Notes: generated by a model from the sequence alone, not told the origin. DNA of 64,000 bases from Orthonyx spaldingii (GCA_013397795.1 VZTJ01003817.1:992001-1056000); one strand, 5' to 3'. Shown: positions 1 through 12,369, numbered from the stretch's first letter. Translations and numbers: made by a program.

Positions 1-2062
1 AATACTTAGGCAAGTTATATCCACCCAGCCAAAATGTTTTATGGCATTTATTTTGTGTGGCGTTACTAACTTTTGTTGTATGGTTAAATTACTACTGTGA
101 ACTTGACTGAGAACAGAAATGTAAATTGCTGAGGCAACAGGATCCCAAACTATTTCAAACTGGAAAACAGAAAACTACACAACCATTACATATGTAACTT
201 TTTTTGTTTTCCCAAACTATCTCAATTTCTTGTATTTTGTCCCACATGCATAAACAGAGAACACTTAATTTTTCATGAGAGGAATGGACAGTCAAATAAC
301 CAATTAATAAGAATTCAGATTCCTCTCCAAAAACTCTGAATACTTGCCCTGCCTTCTTCAATGCCAGATTCTGATCCTCAGATAACATCGCCTGGAGGTC
401 TACAGGACCAAACCATGTCAGCAACCTACTTGCAAGTGCACAAAACATTAAGATAGATTTGTGAACGACAACCACCACCATGTACACACACACTCTCTGT
501 TGATTTGTACATCCAGCTCTGGCTTGCAGGGAGGCCAGGTCTGTACTGCAGCAAATAAACACCACCTACTGAAAGAAACGTGGATAGAACAGCATTCCTT
601 GCAAAAGAATAAGCAGCAGCAGTTTAAATCGGCCACAAGATCTGAGAGATATTGCTGTGATAAGCCCACAGCAGGAACCGCCTTGCTGCTGTAACTTAAC
701 TGTGGCAGAAGCCTTGCACTCAGCCAGGGTAGTTCTTGAACTCCTCAGCCAACAAGGGACAAGCAAATAATTGCACAGAGATCTGGCTCTTGAATTACAG
801 GAGGATGTGCAAGAGATCACAGTGTGTAACTGCCATTCATCAACACTCCTCTTCGGAAAGAGAAGTGGAAAGAAGAATATATCTGAAAAATTAATTAACT
901 GGTTGTGATTTTAAGGTAACATCACACCTGTAAATAAGTGAAATAGATAACAGATTCAGATGACCTGAGTTACTTAGAGCATACACACTTGTACTTAATG
1001 TAGGAACAGGACAAGTGCAGCTGATATCTCAACTCATACCTCTGTGCCCCTCTCACCTAATAATCCAAGAAAAGCTCCTTACAATTCTTTCTTTGGGTAT
1101 CACTCACAGTGCTTCACTGTCTCCATAAAACAGCTGGTGAAAACAAACACTACTCAGGGCAATAAAATGTCTATGGAAGACATTCTTAAGCTCCTTATAT
1201 GCCTGTCCTCTTTCTAATACAGAACTAAATTACTCCATTTAATCTACATTTAGCTATGTGTACTATCCTCAAAAACCAGGAGGGCAAACAATGTATGGAG
1301 TCTCAGAAAAGATGTTCAGAGCAACAGAACACTCAGATGGTGGGGCAGAGAAAGGGAGGGAGCCCTCAGTTCCTCTTCCTGCTCTAAAATCTTTATGTGG
1401 TTTTCATTATGATGTCACTAGATGAAAGAAAAAGCTTTCCTTGATTTAAAGTGACAATCCTCAGCATTAAACTCTGACACAACACAAGACCTGCAATTCC
1501 CTTTTGCACACAAAGGCAACTGTGATTGAACAACTACTCTCACTTGCTCCTTAGAATGGAGGTTGGTGTATTTTTTGCTAGTTAAGAGATGTGGGTTTGA
1601 GTCTCTTCAGGAAATTAACCGTACTACCTCATGTGGTAGCCACATTACCAACCAGTACAGCCCACCATGAGCAGCTCTCTGTTGAACAACAGAGTTGGCA
1701 GTGAGTACCTGACATCCACACTCACACATTTGGAGATTTTTACTTTGGACCAACCCTAACGTGGTTCCCTGTTTGTGGTTGGAGCACAAGGGTGAACATC
1801 ATCTTTATTTTAGATTCATCTGAAGGAAATACAGTTCACATGCTGTAAGACTATCCCACAGTGCAAATCACAAGGCAGTAACTGGTGATGACTAAAAGCT
1901 GCTTGTCCTTTTTGCTGACACTAAAAACCATTAGATAGAACATCGGATTGCAAAAATGTAAACAAACAAACAAACAAACAAACAAAACCACCAGCAGTGT
2001 TGAACGCAGTAGGGGAAAAAAGTTCTGAATGTTTTTCCTGCAGAAAATGAAAAATAGCTTAC
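1..2062 (-). other. PDGFRL intron 2 (partial)
   Basis: This is AT-rich non-coding sequence downstream of PDGFRL exon 2. The donor GTAAGC is at 2057-2062 and the acceptor lies off the window. I saw a short (AAAC)n microsatellite near 1960-1986 and no recognisable exon. The open frames here have no recognisable similarity and look like chance. Confidence 0.8.
1960..1986. repeat. (AAAC)n microsatellite
   Basis: About six to seven perfect tandem AAAC units lie within PDGFRL intron 2, about 80 bp from the exon 2 donor. It may be length-polymorphic. Confidence 0.9.
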
Positions 2063-2357
2063 CTGAGTCTGGAGTCTTTAAAGGTATCTAAATATGAAGG
2101 ATAGTTCCAAGTAACATTGCTCCCCTTACAACGCAGTTCTATGCTCTGTCCTGCAGCCAGGCTTAAGGTGGCAGCTACTTTCTGGAAATGACCTTTATCC
2201 ATCACCTGTGTCAGTATAGACTGGGACTTCAAAGAGGAGTCCACAGATTCTCTCTCTTTCATTTTGGGAGTCTTGGGTTTTACTTTCTTGTTAATGGGCT
2301 TAATTTTGTTTTCCCCAGGTTCTTTTGGACGCTTGCTCTTCGCAGGCTGTCCAGTAA
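2063..2357 (-). CDS. PDGFRL: PDGFRL coding exon 2 (linker and start of Ig-like domain 1)
   Basis: The acceptor is a pyrimidine tract ending in TTTATCAG at 2358-2359 and the donor is CTCAG|GTAAGC. The translation starts VTGQPAKSKRPKEPGENK and runs through a Lys/Pro-rich linker. It then enters an Ig-like domain with the motif LSLAAGQSIELRCKGS, whose Cys is the first of the domain's disulphide pair, and ends at YLDTFKDSRL. The 295-bp length (2 + 97 codons + 2) agrees with the phases of the neighbouring exons. The charged linker is what separates the signal peptide from domain 1 in the human protein. Confidence 0.93.
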
Positions 2358-5300
2358 CTGATAAAAGAAAGAAAAGAAAGCAATGTTACTGGTTAGAAAA
2401 AGTTTATATAGTCTTTTTGAAAAAAAAAAATCTTCCTTATTATCCCAGAGAATAACTGAAGTTTTGTTCTTGCTAGAAAAGATGCATAACACTAAGTAAG
2501 AGTTAATTTCCCTAAGTTTTTGAAGTCTGCCATGACTCATTTTCCTGGGGAAAAAGGGGAGGGGGAAAAAGAGAGCTTTCAACAACATGTGGAAAATCTA
2601 TACTTATATAAACAGAGAAATATGCAAGGTATGAAAACTTCACAAATGGTAAGGGAAAGAAATATAGCACTTCCATCTCCAGCCACTTTTGTCCTTTCCA
2701 CCTTCTGGCACTGCCGTGCAGTACTCAGTGCTACACAAGCTCTCCACACTCATGTCGCGTGCCCATCAGTTCTGCATAACCTCTGCACACACCATGCTAC
2801 CATCAGGGACACACAAAGAACTGACAAGTGTAGAACTTCATGACAATTTATAAAACACTGACAATGATGCAGTTTTCTTCATTCACAGTAATTACTGAAA
2901 TGCAAATGACATTTAAGTCACTAGAAGGTGACTTATTTAAGTCATCACTTCTCCATAAGAACCATTTACTTTGACAGTCCAGGAGAAGACAATCTTTTTC
3001 AGAGACAAACAGTAAGAGATTTCATTACCTCCTAGAGACAACAGGGATGCCCCATTGCCTTTACAAACAAAGGAAACAGAAAGAAAAAGTGAAGTGTGTC
3101 CAATATTAAAAAAAAAATAAATCCAACTTTAATTGACGTCAGAAAGCACAGTTCTTTTGTGGGACAAGCCTAAAACTACTTTTGCCAGACACCAGAACTC
3201 CACTAACTGTGCCTGACAGTTAATTCTTGTTTTCCACACGGAAATGCTCAGGTATTTCATTGTACAAATCAATCAACAAGCTCCCTCTGGAATGAAAAAC
3301 AGCCCTGCTGTATACTCACATGAATTAAAACTAGTGCTGGCTGCCAGTATGAACAGCAGGACTTGCAGATTCCTGCCACTGATGGCTCCCGTGACACACC
3401 TCAAACCCCAGTCGGACACCTTGCACTGCTTTGTGTCAGCTTTGACTTCTCCAAGTCCAGGCTGATGTACAACACATTTCTTTTAAACAGCACGGTGCCT
3501 TGTGAGCACAAATTTAAAAGCCAGGAAGTTCTAGCATTTTTATCTTGCGTTACATTAGAAAGGCTACAGCGAGTCAGGCCAAAATTACGTGCACTGACAC
3601 CACCTAGTGTCAGATGCCAGTCAGGGAACAGAGCAACCATCTCTGCTCCTTTGATACTATTCCCCTAAGCTTCCAAGAACCGTTACCTTAAGAGGTCTGT
3701 GAACCACAGCTGTCATCATTTTATTGTGTTTGGTTGGTTTTGGGTTTTTTGGTAATTTTTTTATTATATTGTCCTTGGATGTTTTCCTTCATTAATCTGT
3801 CTGGTCAGTTTTCAAAATTACACAAATTACATGTAAATACCAGATGCCTTCTAGTTTTTGTATGAAATGAATAAATATCCACATTTCTCCAACACATATA
3901 CTTTTACAAAACTTGGGTGTTTTTAACTCATATTCTTTCCAGACTGACAAGTCCTACTCTGCCTAATTGTTCCTGTAAAGAATATGCATCTTACAACAGT
4001 TTAGCTATACCACACTTGGGTAATGGCAAAAACACAAGAGCAGACTGTTCACCAGGTTCAAGGTATGCTCAGATCCAGTTGTACCTATTAATGGTTTCAT
4101 TTTCCCTATCTAAACAGCTCATTACTTTTCAAGACAGCAATATTAAGATCTGACTTCCTTTAAAATAATCAAGTGTAATTCCAAAACCACCTTCCTAAGT
4201 AGGAACTTTGGAAGTAGGAATTTTGGTTAAAAATTCCTGAGTAGAACTTCATCAAGTTAAAACATCATATGAAGTTAAAACAATTTGTGTTAGCGTCTAC
4301 CAAAACAAAATCTGAAGTCCTATCTTCCCTATCCAGTCTTTCAAAATTGAGAGATCATTCTACAATTCTTTACTGATAGTTTTCTTTACTTTTAACAGAC
4401 ACTTAAACAGGCTGAAAAGCATGTGCCTTACAAGATCCCTGTTAAATTCAACTGGATACAAGCAATTCTATCCATATTGCAAAAGACTAATGCCTTCTCT
4501 TTATTTCCTATTAATTATTGTTCCAAGAGAGCTCTTCCCTTGTCTCACAGCACCTTGGTTCCCAAGGAATCTTTTACAACAGGCTTAATAAAAGCCTTTG
4601 AGAATCCAAATACATCAACCAATTCATGCATGGGCACACTCTTACAGGAAAGTCCTCAGAGACTGTCAGCACTTCTCAAGGGAAAAAAAATGGCAGTCAT
4701 GCCAAAGTCATACGGACTTTTCTGCAATTCATGCCTGTTTATTTATTAGTTCAGTTTACAGAATACAGACATCTGGCTTTGTGCCTCTGCCTCCCTCAAA
4801 TATTGTAAAATACTTGGCTATCTCCACTTCCCTGGAAAGCTTTAGTTATATGATATGATATACTGATATGTAGTGATATCACAGAATCCATTCAGCTGGA
4901 AAAGATCTTTGCGATCATCAAGCCCAACCTTTGATCAAAACCCACAATGTCAATCAGACCATGGCACTAAGTGCCATCCAGTCTTTCCTTAAACTCCCCC
5001 AGGTACTGTGACTCCACCATCTCCCCGGCAGTTCATTCCAATGTCTGATCACCCTTTCTGTGAGGAAATTCCTCCTAATGTCCAAACTGAACCTCCCTTG
5101 GCCCAGCCTGAGGCTCTGTCCTCTCGTCCTGTCACATGCTGCCTGGAAGAAGAGGTCAAACCCCACCTACAACTTTCTTTCAGGTAGTTGTAAAGAGTGA
5201 TAAAGTCACCACTGAGCCTCCTTTTCTCCAGGCTAAACAACCGCAGCTCCCTCAGCCACTCCTCATAGGACTTTCCCTCTGGACTCTTCACCAGCTTCAT

Positions 5301-8300
5301 GGCCCTTCTCTGGAAAAAGAAGGTAAGTTATGACAAGCTATGCACCCAGGTTAAGGCTTCACCAATTTCAGATTCAAATTTCTTTCACACCTCAGGTGTA
5401 TATCATAAAATCATGGCACTTTAACAGTGTCTGTTGCTGATTTTCTCTAACATTGATTCTTTTGGAATATTAATGAGATGTCCTCTAATGATTCTCCCCA
5501 CAGAGAAAAATTCTGTCTCAGAGTCTGCTAGTACAGTGATTCGTAGGATATTGCAGTCTTTCTTCTATGCTTATCATGTCACCATTTCCCATTAAACCTC
5601 TCTAAGCACCTCCACAGTGAACATGGGTGCCCATAGATAAATTTTTAAGTTTTATTTTCTGTAGATGCTCCTTCTTATCCCCCATTCCTACCAACCATAA
5701 AAATTCTGCAGCCATGTTGCCCTGCTCCACCACAGTACATCAGAAGCAAAAAAATGATTTATGGCTGGTTTTATCCTTTTGTAAGCTGTTTCTCAAACTC
5801 TTTTTGTCGGCTTTGTTCTGTTTTCCATATTTAACCCATATGTGAGTAAAGGAGCCTCCTCATCTTATGTAATTCCCCCTTCCGAAATTAAACACATCAG
5901 TGGTTTCTTTATTATTCCTGAAAGAATATTAGAACTACAGTCTGGCTGTTCCACAGCAACATCTGAATCCAATTACCTGAGTACTGCTCCAGATCAAGCA
6001 AAGAATTGCTGCTCTTCTCAGGGGCTCTCTAAGTAGTAGATCTAAGTAATCATTATCTGTGGCATCTAAACAATTGTATTCTGCCCCACACTCCGATGTG
6101 TGTGACCCAGCCCATGTGAGGGGAAGTTATTCTTCCTTTTGCTTTTCTATCCAGTCCTTGCTGCATCTCTGATTTTCCTCAGCAGAGCAGTCATTACACA
6201 TTGGGTGGTCAGTTACCACAGGGCTGGTATTTCAGTCCAGATGACTTTTAACATCAAAACCCGCTAGGAAACAGATTAACACTAAAGTTTTCTTCAACAC
6301 ATACTGCCACTTCTCCCTTGGGTAAGCCATTCCATCTTAGTGGAATTCCATCACACTACTGTGCCATAGTACTAGAAGGTTCCACCTGATAAGCCTATTG
6401 AATAAGCATTCCTATTTCAAATTGGCCATTCTAGTTCCTTGCTGAATTTTCCAGAACAGTCTGTAGCAGCACATAAGCTTTGGTTCAGCCATCCTTTTTC
6501 ATCTCTTTTCCCCCATCAACCCTACTGAAATTTGTTCGAACTACTCTTTCACATTTTCACTTTCACCACTTTCTGCCAACCTCGATCCTGACGCTATTTC
6601 GAAGGCACATGGATCCTGCAACCTCACCCCTAGGAAATGTTACATCCCATACTGTGTGCTCTGCCACACCTGACATTATGCCTTTAAGAAACTGTTAAAG
6701 ACTTCCCTACAAAAACTTTTCAATTTTAAGTGCCAGAAGCCTGTTTTAATTTTCTCAAGATGAAGTTTTTTCTCTCCACACAAGCTCCCTCTGTTGCATG
6801 TTTCTGTAGTTCAGTGAGTCTGAACACACTCTTACACCACACTTCCAGCTGCTCACTGAGACCCTTGTCTGCCTGACCTTGTACTTCCCTGCAGGTGACA
6901 GCAGGGGCATCTCAGGAAACACCATCAAAGGAGCTTTTATCTTCCTACACAGAAAACCTGGTTCTGCCTCTGTTGCACCTCCCGGAGAGGTGAGTTTCCA
7001 AGCAAGCTGTGGCCATGCTCCTTCCCAACACCCCCTTGTAAGTCTGCCCAGATATCTACTGACACCATCACTTCTGCACCTCACAATCCTGTCTTCTGTC
7101 ACAGCTGAATCAAGTCTTTCTATGCTAGATAACTAAATTAACTGCTGCAGTATCACCTAATGTGAAGAGGACACACAATCAAATCCCTCCAGGACCACAG
7201 CAACCATCACCAAGAATCTTCCATCCTTACCCAATCTGCAAGACTTTCCCAAAAAAGGGAACAAAGTCAACTAGCCCATTTATGCAAGTACATGAATATG
7301 CCACATTTGGGATATTTTACTGTCTCACTAGATGTACGCACAGAGCCCTTGCTGTGTTAATAATGCTGCACTGGTTAATGTTGCACTGTTTTAGTGCAAC
7401 AGCACTGCTTATTAAAAACATAATAAAATTAAGACTTAAAAAAATATTCATTGAGAAAATGCCTCATTTCTACCTCTGATCAGTTCCTAATATGTCAGTT
7501 CTAAGAGGCATTGTACTAATTTCAGCTGCAACAATACATTCAGAGACCCTACTAACTCATCATGCCAAAGCAGGAGACTATGCATCCACATGTCAAAGAA
7601 ATACACCATGCAGCACTTTTGCTCCTGGTTCACAATCCTTGTCACTATCCTTTAATGTTTATCTGCCCTTTGTTCTCACAAATGTCACACACACACCAAT
7701 TTCAAAATGAGTGTTAGTTAAATAATTCTAAAGATCATTTTTTATTTGAGACATCACCTATATCCACATGCACATTCCACTGGTCTCACAGCTGCACAGG
7801 TCGTAACTTGATCTTCAAGTGTCATCCTGGAGAACTTGAGAAGCAGAGTGTGAGCAAGGTCTCCCAGAAGTACAAAGGAATCATGTTCACTGTCTACCAG
7901 ACATACCCATTCCACAAGGCAGGCCACATGTTACATCTTGGCATCATCAGAGACTGAAAAAACTCTCAATTAATACTGATTAATTCTTCCTTGAGAAGAA
8001 GATAAATTGTGAGGTTACCATAAATTAAAAACATAAATTTAAAAAATAAATAAATATATTAAGTGTGAAGTTACCATAAAGGATAATTAACCACCAGGAT
8101 TACTATGTCAGGAGAGTCTTTGTGATTACAACTAATGTAACACAACAAGTTGCAATCATCTCAACATTTGTGGTACTTCAAACAAAAAGTTAATCATCCA
8201 AACACACTGCCAATCTGGAGGGACGTATTTCATTTGTTCACAAATTAATATAAGATAAATTAGGAAGATTATTTTGAAATTACAATTCCTACATTAGGAC

Positions 8301-9610
8301 TCTTACATTTAGCTTTAGACAAGAAATTCTTATTAAATACGCCAGGTTAATTTCTCCCATTGCTAAACTTCTGGATGGCAGAGCAGGAAGCACACGGTCA
8401 AACCTTAGTATAAATACGACAAACTACAAAAACAGACTTTGGAAATCTTTTGCCCAAGTTACAACTCATTTTTTGTTCTGTGTTTTTATTGTCTACTTCT
8501 CAAATAGAAACTACTTCTCTTGATGTGGTACACCCACAGACCAGACCTTTCAGCAGAAATCCTCTCCCACACCACTCTGATCCACAGTGCAATTCCTCTG
8601 TATGCAGTCATGAGAAAAACTAGGCTGGAAAGGGTTTCTGGAAGTCCCTTCCCATCTCTGTTCAGCTGCTCTGAGCCTTGTCCAGTTGAGCTCTGACTTT
8701 CCCAAGGCTGGAGACTCTACAGCCCCCTCTAACAAATTCCTTCTATGCTAACAGCTCTCAGGGTGAAGGATTTTTTATATTCATACAAGAAAGTTTTCCT
8801 TCTAACCTCCAGAATTACTTGTGGTAACGGCTTCTCTGCCTTTCACCGCTCACCTAAGCGCCTGCCTCCCATTTCTCTGCAAACCCTTCCATGGGCAATG
8901 CAGGCCTTGATCCCCAAGCCCTTCCATGGTGAAAAACAATGGAATTGTTTGTTGTTTCTGCCGAGTAAGTATTAGTAAGTTTATTCACATTTTGAAAGAG
9001 GGGAAAAAGCCTCTCTTTTGCCTAGTTGAAGTCTACGTAAGTCAATAACTAGTTATGAATGTCCTTTCCCAAAAACTTGCCTTTCCCCACCAAGACTTTC
9101 TCACAGCCTGAAGCGGTGTTATGAGTAAAGTTCGATGCTCTCAATCGAACAATGATGCACAGAACCAAAAAAAATTTTTGGTTGTTTTCTAAATCCGAGC
9201 ACCACTGTCCCAGGTCCAGCACTGCCCCTCCTCAGGCGCCACACGGGACTGGACGCGCACTTAAACGTTTTACCCCGAAGGGAGCGGGCGGCAGGAGCAG
9301 CCGGGGCTGCCGCGAACGCCTCTCCCCAAACCCACATTTTCGGCGGAAGGCTTCGGTGACCTGCTGGCCGCACTCGATGCGAGCAACCCGCCTTCCCTCC
9401 GCCTCTGCCCAGCGGGACGGGAGCCCCGCGCCGCCCACTCCCGTGATGGCTCCCGCTCCCGTCCCGGGGACCCGTCGGGCCGGCGGGTACGCCTAGGAAA
9501 AAGGAAGCCCGCGGCGCCTCGCGAAGCGGGGGGACCCGTCGGGGCGGCGGCTCACCGTGTGGCAGCGCTTCCTGCAGCAGCAGCAGGCTGAGCAGCACCC
9601 AGAGCCGCAT
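2063..9610 (-). CDS. PDGFRL: PDGFRL, partial (coding exons 1-2; rest beyond left edge)
   Basis: Platelet-derived growth factor receptor-like protein is a secreted protein with immunoglobulin-like domains and no kinase, described in mammals as a candidate tumour suppressor. The window holds join(9556..9610, 2063..2357) on the minus strand, about 116 codons of roughly 375 in the human protein. It encodes a signal peptide, a Lys/Pro-rich linker and the start of the first Ig-like domain. The junction is phase 1 and the last visible exon ends in phase 2 (AG), fitting a Ser codon completed by the next exon. No match to exon 3 is visible in 1-2062. The gene lies downstream of SLC7A2 in the same orientation, the arrangement known in other vertebrates. 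Identification rests on recalled similarity to the human protein and is firm. Confidence 0.93.
4879..5323 (-). mobile_element. CR1 LINE, 5'-truncated copy
   Basis: On the minus strand the sequence ends with a CR1-type 3' tail (revcomp of CACAGAATCCATTCAGCTGG). It contains the typical CR1 3'-end stretch: 'ccaggctaaacaaccgcagctccctcagccactcctcatagga' is visible on the plus strand. Reverse translation includes the degraded C-terminal CR1 ORF2 segment (...RFSLDIRRNFLTERVIRHWNEL split by no stop, then drift). Only the last ~445 bp survive, as is usual for avian CR1. It lies in PDGFRL intron 1, in the same orientation as the gene. Confidence 0.88.
7379..7401. repeat. Perfect hairpin (9-bp arms, 5-nt loop)
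   Basis: TGTTGCACT, loop GTTTT, AGTGCAACA. It lies in PDGFRL intron 1. The stem is short and the extended flanks do not pair, so a microRNA precursor is unlikely. Confidence 0.75.
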
Positions 9611-9900
9611 GACGGGAGCGGCCGGGGCCTGGCGGCGGCGGGGCGGGCACGGCGGGGGCGGCCCCGGGGCGCCTCGGCGGGGAGGGGCCGGGGCTGTGCC
9701 GCTCCCGCCGGCACCCGCCCTTCGTCGCTGGAGAGCTGGGGTGCGGAGTGGCGCTGCAGAGCGGGTGCGTTCGGGGAAGGCAGTTCTTGAAGCAGCTCGT
9801 CCGTGACAGCTGCCCCTCGCCACAGAACGCTGTGCCCAGGTCGGGCTGTGGGCTGCCCTGGGGCCCGGGGCCGGGTGGGCAGAGCGGGGCAGCGAGAGCC
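9230..9900. promoter_or_regulatory. CpG island / PDGFRL promoter and 5' UTR
   Basis: This is the only strongly GC- and CpG-rich block in the window. It surrounds the PDGFRL start codon at 9610. GGGCGG boxes (Sp1-like) occur at 9641-9646 and 9656-9661, immediately upstream of the ATG in gene orientation. No TATA box was recognised, which is typical for CpG-island promoters. The transcription start is not fixed by sequence but probably lies within about 300 bp upstream (higher coordinates) of 9610. Confidence 0.8.
9556..9610 (-). CDS. PDGFRL: PDGFRL coding exon 1 (signal peptide)
   Basis: The exon reads MRLWVLLSLLLLQEALPH plus one base, ending at a consensus donor (CACG|GTGAGC). It is a classic signal peptide: a basic residue at position 2, then a Leu-rich hydrophobic core, closely matching the human PDGFRL start. 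An in-frame open stretch continues upstream to an ATG at 9904, but that part is Pro/Ala/Arg-rich CpG-island sequence. I therefore chose the ATG at 9610, which places the hydrophobic core at the N terminus. Confidence 0.93.
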
Positions 9901-10160
9901 GCACAGGTTGTGTATCGCAGGTGACCCCGGGGCTGCACGTTGGGCACTGGACAGTGATGGCCTAAGACAGCAAAAGTTGATTTTTACGTCAAACTATTGC
10001 ACTCGTACCAGCCTGCCACAGCAGATTCCCAACAGCTCAGGAAAAGCTACCTCACGGTGGAAAACTGAGAAGATCTCTCTCTCTGGTCCAACCTGGGGCT
10101 CCACAGGCCATGAAAGAGTTTCCGTGGATGTCGGTGTGAAGCACATTGAGACGGTGCAGG

Positions 10161-10187
10161 CATCTCTTTGCTGCTAGCAAAGAGATG
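10161..10187. repeat. Perfect inverted repeat (12-bp arms, 3-nt loop)
   Basis: CATCTCTTTGCT is followed by GCT and then the exact reverse complement AGCAAAGAGATG. It sits about 550 bp upstream of the PDGFRL start codon, outside the CpG island. Its function is unknown. Confidence 0.85.
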
Positions 10188-11754
10188 AACGTGGTAAACT
10201 TGATGTTTGCCGCATGTACGTTTCTGCCTACAATGAGCTGTCAAAAGCCATTCCTTGAAATGTGAGGGTTTTCTCGGAGGAGAAGGGAGAGGAATATGTG
10301 ACTGGAGGGGCCACAAAGGTAGATGTAAGGCAGGGTGAAGACACTGGACTGGAAAGGGGGGAAAATAATGGCTGTCAGAGATCACAGGCAGACCCTACAG
10401 TAGACAGTTCAGTGTGAATAAAAATAAATAAAAGTTATGTCCCTGACCCCAGCTCCAGGGCCGCAGCAGATGTGAAAGCAGAGTATTTACACATTACTTG
10501 AAGGAAGCCTAGGCTTCATCTGCATCCACACAAAAAAAGCTAGAAGGTCTATGCACAATGTTCCCCTACCCTCATAAATACACACACATGCAGAGTTTGA
10601 AGACTTGCTTGCCTGACCCTGCTCTGAGACTTCACCCTGGGGCACCTGGTTAGCATAAAGAAACTAGTAGGCCCCAGGAGCAGAGTAAGATGATGAAATT
10701 TCATTATCTCTTTTTCATTCTAGTATCAGTGTATCATAAACATGTCATCCATGACCTGTAACAAATTAAGAAAAATAATATTTTTGTTGCTGCAGGATAT
10801 TAAGTCTTTCCTCCTTGAAACAGTTAGAATACCACCAAGTATTATATCTGAAAAGGTTATCAGTCTTTGTTTTAAGGTAAATTAATCTCAGAGAGAACTC
10901 AGAAAAGTTGTGTAGTATAAATTGCAAATTTGCATTGGAAATATTCACAACTCCTGCTTATGATGAAGAGTGGGCTTCCTTTTTTTTTTCCTGTCATCTG
11001 CAAAACTGCTAGTTGCAATCCTTATGTGCCTTCCCAGGTGAAATTTCCATCTTGTTTTCATACACAGGGTAGGTCAATGATCTAATGGTGTCTGAGCTTC
11101 AAGTACTAGTGTATTATGGCAAATATGGTAATAGCACATGTAAGTAACACTCAGAATGCATTAATTTTAAGACATATTTAAAGTGACATATTCCTTTTTG
11201 CTATGCAGATGTATACAATGAAGAAAGAAAATTATTTTATTAATTTTAAGTGCCCTACTTTACAGTGGGTGTACGTGAAAACCATTTTCATTTATAGCCA
11301 TCAGAAGAACTAATGTAAACCTTCATGTAATGACCCCAAGCCCTCCACATGAGTACGCTGATGGATTAAATACATCTTTTCAGGTAATATTTTGAATGTG
11401 AAGAGATGCTTGTAGAATAACTCTTGTCTTCATTTAAATCAGCGGCCCTATTCCACTGCATCATGGGACCAAGATTTTCAAGACCAGTCTTAGTACATCT
11501 GTATGTACAATAAGGTGATTATTAAGAATTGAAAACTATTATACAATTCCTTATAAAGAGTATACCTCAGAAAAAATATTGCCATAGCTACTTTTTAGTC
11601 TGTGAACAAAGATGCCTACTTAAATGTCTTTGGAAACAGTGCCAGATGATAATCTTGTCCTGGCAGTAGGTTTCTGTGTCCAGACTATTGTTATCCATTG
11701 CCCAGACACATGCTTTTATTCTCTTGCTATACTCACAGTAGTATTCAAAATTGA

Positions 11755-11880
11755 GGAAGGTTTTGGGGTTGGTTTGGTTTGGGGTCTTTTTGGGTTTTAG
11801 AGGGTGTTTTTTTGTAGGATTGGGGGAGGTTCTGTTGTTAGTGTTGTGGTTAGTTGATTTGGTTTGGGTTTTTTTCCACA
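11755..11880. repeat. G/T-rich low-complexity tract
   Basis: The plus strand is almost entirely G and T, with many GGG/GGGG runs separated by short T stretches (the minus strand is A/C-rich). It yields an open but compositionally meaningless minus-strand frame rich in Asn, Thr, Pro and Lys. Similar shorter tracts occur near 3725-3765, 19180-19220 and 23740-23830. Confidence 0.8.
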
Positions 11881-12369
11881 AAAAGGGAACAAGGAGACAA
11901 CAGTGAGATTATTCTTCCAACTCTGAGTTTGGGTGAATACCAGGACAAAGTTTGGTGCTTCAGAAAGTTGAGCATGAACACCAAGGGCTACCTGCCCCCT
12001 CTGGAAATCAAACCTAACATTGTCTCTGGTTTGGCACTTTAACACAAAATGCCCAAATCAAAGGCTGTTATTCTCTATTTCAGTGATTTCTTCAGTGCTT
12101 GGAAGCAAGAACAAAAATAAATGCTGCAGGTATCCTCGTCTGCAGACCATCTCCCCACTTAAACATAAAATATGGTTTTGTTTTCCCCTCTATAAAATGC
12201 ATACAATGGTATCATGTTATTTTAGATGTGCTATTTGTATAATGTCATGACATTAGGTATCCGATATATTGAAGATTTTAAGTCACTACATTATTTTAGT
12301 GTTAACTAAAACTATAGTTGTGGTTAAAGTTACAGCTGCTGTATGAAGTACATACAAGTGATATTCAAC

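Larger units (their letters stand above)
2358..9555 (-). other. PDGFRL intron 1
   Basis: A 7.2-kb intron with GT...AG ends consistent with the flanking coding exons. It contains one clear CR1 copy (4879-5323), a short perfect hairpin (7379-7401) and long stretches (about 4.4-7.7 kb and 8.5-8.95 kb) that are C/T-biased on the plus strand. Those stretches may be decayed interspersed repeats that I cannot name. No coding exon was seen. Confidence 0.8.
9900..12350. other. Intergenic region between SLC7A2 3' end and PDGFRL promoter
   Basis: About 2.4 kb of mostly AT-rich sequence separates the predicted SLC7A2 poly(A) site from the PDGFRL CpG island. It contains a perfect 12-bp-arm hairpin (10161-10187) and a G/T-rich tract (11755-11880). 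Another TTTATT (AATAAA on the minus strand, 11715-11720) could be a more distal SLC7A2 poly(A) signal. No gene was recognised. Confidence 0.6.

Noticed and set aside
7379..7401. Possible microRNA precursor
   Set aside because: The stem is only 9 bp and does not extend; too short for a pre-miRNA.
7718..7957. Plus-strand frame of about 79 codons ending GHMLHLGIIRD, without an early ATG
   Set aside because: Looked at as a possible processed-pseudogene fragment because the reading seemed protein-like, but I could not match it to any family and there is no start codon or flanking poly(A).
9119..9904. 261-codon minus-strand open frame over the CpG island
   Set aside because: It contains the true PDGFRL start at 9610 in frame, but the upstream part is Pro/Arg/Ala-rich CpG-island sequence and the downstream part reads through the exon 1 donor into intron. 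Only 9556-9610 is kept as coding.
9803..10177. 124-codon plus-strand open frame next to the CpG island
   Set aside because: No recognisable domain or splice context; open because of high GC. A divergent transcript cannot be excluded but has no sequence support.
11588..11881. Asn/Thr/Pro/Lys-rich minus-strand open frame
   Set aside because: A direct product of the G/T-rich low-complexity tract; not a credible protein.
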